NCBI GenBank assembly: GCA_031385545.1
Contig: JANNBN010000149.1
Location: forward strand, 1 to 64,000
Direction: 5' to 3'
Length of the DNA: 64,000 bases
DNA from: JANNBN01 sp031385545
Lineage (GTDB): Bacteria > Actinomycetota > Acidimicrobiia > Acidimicrobiales > JANYDT01
Every line of letters begins with the position of its first letter. Within the stretch, counting starts at the first letter, position 1. Positions 62,061-64,000 of this stretch are shown here, in pieces. The notes under the pieces were generated by a model. The model saw only the letters and a list, made by a program, of their open reading frames with translations. It was not told the origin of the DNA and did not search any database. Position numbers and translations under genes: made by a program.

Positions 62061-62104
62061 CCCAGCCGCCGCTGCGACCTCGAACGCCAATCGGACTCCG
62101 CTGC

Positions 62105-63040
62105 ATGGACTCGCTCGCCGAGCTCGTGCAGCGGAGTTTCCGCGCCTGGCACCTTGACGATACCGGTGAGTCTTCATCGGGCGAACTGCCCGATGAAGTC
62201 GAGCTTGTCCCGCTGGCGGGCGGCCTCACCAACCGCAACTTCACGTTCAGTCACGCGGGTCGCACGTGCGTGGTGCGGGTACCCGGCGAGCGAACCGAGC
62301 TGCTTGGCATCGACCGGGCCAACGAAGCCGAAGCCGCTACGCGGGCAGCCTCTTTGGGAGTCGGCCCTCCCGTTGTCGGTCTTCTCGAAGGCGTCGGCAC
62401 GTTGGTCACCGAACTTGTTGCCGGTGTGCACCACGAGGGCGTGGAGTTCGAGAAGCGGCTTCCTGACGTCGTGAAGCTGCTGCAGCGGTTCCATCGATCG
62501 GGTGACCTCGCCGGAGCCTTTCCGATTCACCGAGTGGTGGAATGGCACACACGCGATGCTGCGCTCCACGGCGTTCGGCCGCCGCAGACGGTCGATCGGC
62601 TGCTCGCCGTGTCTGCGCGAATCGAAGCTGCCTTCGCAGCGACGCCGGATTCCGCTGTGCCGTGTCACAACGACCTGCTGCCGGCCAACGTGTTGTTCGG
62701 ACCAAGCCGCACATGGTTGCTGGACTACGAATACGCCGGTATGAACGATCGGTATTTCGACCTCGGCAACCTGGCCGTCAACGCAGCATTGGGACCCGCT
62801 GCCGATGACACTCTGTTGCAGCTGTACTTCGGTTCGGTGACGGACCGCAGCCGGGCGCGCCTTGTGCTCATGAAGATCATGAGCGAGTTCCGCGAAGGCA
62901 TGTGGGCGGTGGTGCAACAGGCGATCAGCACACTGGACACCGACTTCGTGTCGTATGCGAACGAACGATTGGACAACTGCCTGCGATTGGCTACGGGCCA
63001 AGGTATCGACGCCTTGCTGCAAGCCGCGGCTAGCCCCTGA
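62105..63040 (+). CDS. Choline/ethanolamine kinase-like phosphotransferase
   Basis: A 311-aa protein with VPLAGGLTNRNFTFSHAGRT (ATP loop typical of choline kinase LicA), VVRVPGERTE, the catalytic loop CHNDLLPANVLF and the metal loop LLDYEYAGMNDRYFDLGNL. The ...LDYEYAG..D...DLGN arrangement is that of choline/ethanolamine kinases. It probably phosphorylates a small amino alcohol. ATG at 62105 chosen because the frame upstream is inside the permease gene. Its end overlaps the convergent gene by 11 bp. Confidence 0.88.
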   Translation: MDSLAELVQRSFRAWHLDDTGESSSGELPDEVELVPLAGGLTNRNFTFSHAGRTCVVRVPGERTELLGIDRANEAEAATRAASLGVGPPVVGLLEGVGTLVTELVAGVHHEGVEFEKRLPDVVKLLQRFHRSGDLAGAFPIHRVVEWHTRDAALHGVRPPQTVDRLLAVSARIEAAFAATPDSAVPCHNDLLPANVLFGPSRTWLLDYEYAGMNDRYFDLGNLAVNAALGPAADDTLLQLYFGSVTDRSRARLVLMKIMSEFREGMWAVVQQAISTLDTDFVSYANERLDNCLRLATGQGIDALLQAAASP

Positions 63041-64000
63041 TGCGGCGGTTGCTGGGGTCGTACAGGGGGATCAGGCTCACCTCGGCGGGGTGCCGCTGCG
63101 TCGCGACGTCCAGCTGGTACTCGCCATCAAGGACCCACGCCCGATCCAGTCCCCCGGCGTTGCGGACGTAGCCCATGCCGATCGACCGGCCGACCGTGTA
63201 GCCGTAGCCGCCGCTGGACAGCCACCCGACCCGCTGGCCGTTGCGGTAGATGGTCTCGCGGCCGAGTAGGACAACGGATGGGTCGCACGAGAACGTAGCC
63301 AGGAGTTTACGAACCCCTTCGGTGCGCTGGCGTTCGATTGCGCCGCGGCCGATGAATTCGACGTCGGCTGCGCGTTTCACCGCCCAGCCCAACCCTGCTT
63401 CCAGCGGGGTGGTGTCCGGACCGATGTCACTTCCCCACGACCGGTATCCCTTCTCCAGCCGACAGCTCTCGATGGAGCGGTAGCCGGCGTTGCACAGCCC
63501 CACCGGCGCGCCGGCCTCCATCACCGCCCGGTAGACCCGGTGTGCCTCCAAGATCGGAACATGCAGCTCCCAACCGAGTTCGCCCATGTATGTGATCCGC
63601 AGCGCCCGGACGGCGACCCCGTTCACGAAGATCGTCCGGAACGTCGAGAATTGAAACGATGGGTCGGAGACGTCTGCGTCGGTGAGCCGTTCCAGGACGG
63701 AACGTGACGCGGGCCCCATGAGCGACAGCACCGCCCACGAGTTGGTCACATCGGTCAACTCGACGCGGAGGCCGGCCGGGAGATTCCTGCGGATCCAGTC
63801 CGCATCGTGGGTGGCGAATCCCGTCCCGGTGACCACGTAGAACTGATCATCGTCGAGCCGAGCCACCGTGAGGTCGCATTGGATACCACCTCGCTCGTCG
63901 AGCAGTTGCGTATACGTCAGGCTGCCAGGTGGCTTGGTCACATCGTTCGCGCACAGCAGGTCCATCGCTGCGGCGGCGTCAGAACCCACCAGTTCATATT
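63030..64000 (-). CDS. Dimethylglycine/sarcosine dehydrogenase-like protein, GcvT C-terminal part (partial)
   Basis: The gene enters from the right edge; 323 codons are visible. The sequence is the aminomethyltransferase-like (GcvT) half of FAD-dependent dimethylglycine or sarcosine dehydrogenases: LTYTQLLDERGGIQCDLTVA, TGTGFATHDADWIRRNLP, ALRITYMGELGWELHVPILE, AGYRSIESCRLEKGYRSWGS and EVSLIPLYDPSNRRIRG. It demethylates methylated glycine using tetrahydrofolate. The FAD domain would lie beyond position 64000. Stop TAG at 63030-63032. Confidence 0.88.
   Translation of the reverse strand, partial: YELVGSDAAAAMDLLCANDVTKPPGSLTYTQLLDERGGIQCDLTVARLDDDQFYVVTGTGFATHDADWIRRNLPAGLRVELTDVTNSWAVLSLMGPASRSVLERLTDADVSDPSFQFSTFRTIFVNGVAVRALRITYMGELGWELHVPILEAHRVYRAVMEAGAPVGLCNAGYRSIESCRLEKGYRSWGSDIGPDTTPLEAGLGWAVKRAADVEFIGRGAIERQRTEGVRKLLATFSCDPSVVLLGRETIYRNGQRVGWLSSGGYGYTVGRSIGMGYVRNAGGLDRAWVLDGEYQLDVATQRHPAEVSLIPLYDPSNRRIRG

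Overview
The window is high-GC DNA from an actinomycetote. I place it tentatively in the Acidimicrobiia (Ilumatobacter/Microthrix-like). The reasons are many GTG starts, many leaderless promoters (TANNNT exactly 6-7 nt before the start codon), a zinc-type S14, a long alanine/lysine-rich protein tail, and abundant acyl-CoA and carboxylase catabolism. No sequence search could be run, so the taxonomy is an inference.

Positions 1-25829 hold the str/S10/spc/alpha ribosomal super-operon: the end of tuf, rpsJ, then rplC-rplD-rplW-rplB-rpsS-rplV-rpsC-rplP-rpmC-rpsQ-rplN-rplX-rplE-rpsN-rpsH-rplF-rplR-rpsE-rpmD-rplO, secY-adk, and infA-rpmJ-rpsM-rpsK-rpsD-rpoA-rplQ, followed by truA. It is broken twice. 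A terminator-like hairpin follows rpsJ, and three envelope genes (two polytopic membrane proteins, one lipoprotein) separate rpsJ from rplC, which restarts behind a 247-nt structured leader. Between adk and infA lie a thiolase, a secreted DUF5979-like protein and an 889-aa secreted orphan; no map gene is present there. infA appears to start at CTG. L22 carries a long acidic linker and a helix-hairpin-helix-like C-terminus.

Positions 26056-33768 hold ordinary chromosomal genes: truA, a secreted alpha/beta hydrolase, a thioesterase operon, an ABC ATPase, a phosphotransferase, and a soluble MgtE-N/CBS protein coupled to a DUF1003 membrane protein. Positions 33815-42698 look like a leucine/isoprenoid acyl-CoA module: carboxylase beta and alpha subunits, an esterase, isovaleryl-CoA dehydrogenase, a free biotin carrier protein and an AtuA-like protein. 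EngB and a Phd/RelE-type toxin-antitoxin pair sit inside it. A DUF1800/DUF1501 secreted-protein pair follows.

Positions 45511-50492 hold an efflux operon (small ORF, MMPL transporter, TetR, MFS) behind two GTTAC palindromes. A tRNA-Arg(CCU) is followed by a fic gene with a leaderless promoter. Next comes an 885-aa secreted protein made of RCC1-like repeats, a threonine-rich stalk and a histone-H1-like Ala/Lys tail. Positions 55260-64000 hold an acyl-CoA dehydrogenase and then an apparent amine-catabolism cluster: aldehyde dehydrogenase, SDR, glutamine-synthetase-like ligase, APC permease, a choline/ethanolamine-kinase-like protein, and a convergent dimethylglycine/sarcosine-dehydrogenase-like gene cut by the window edge.
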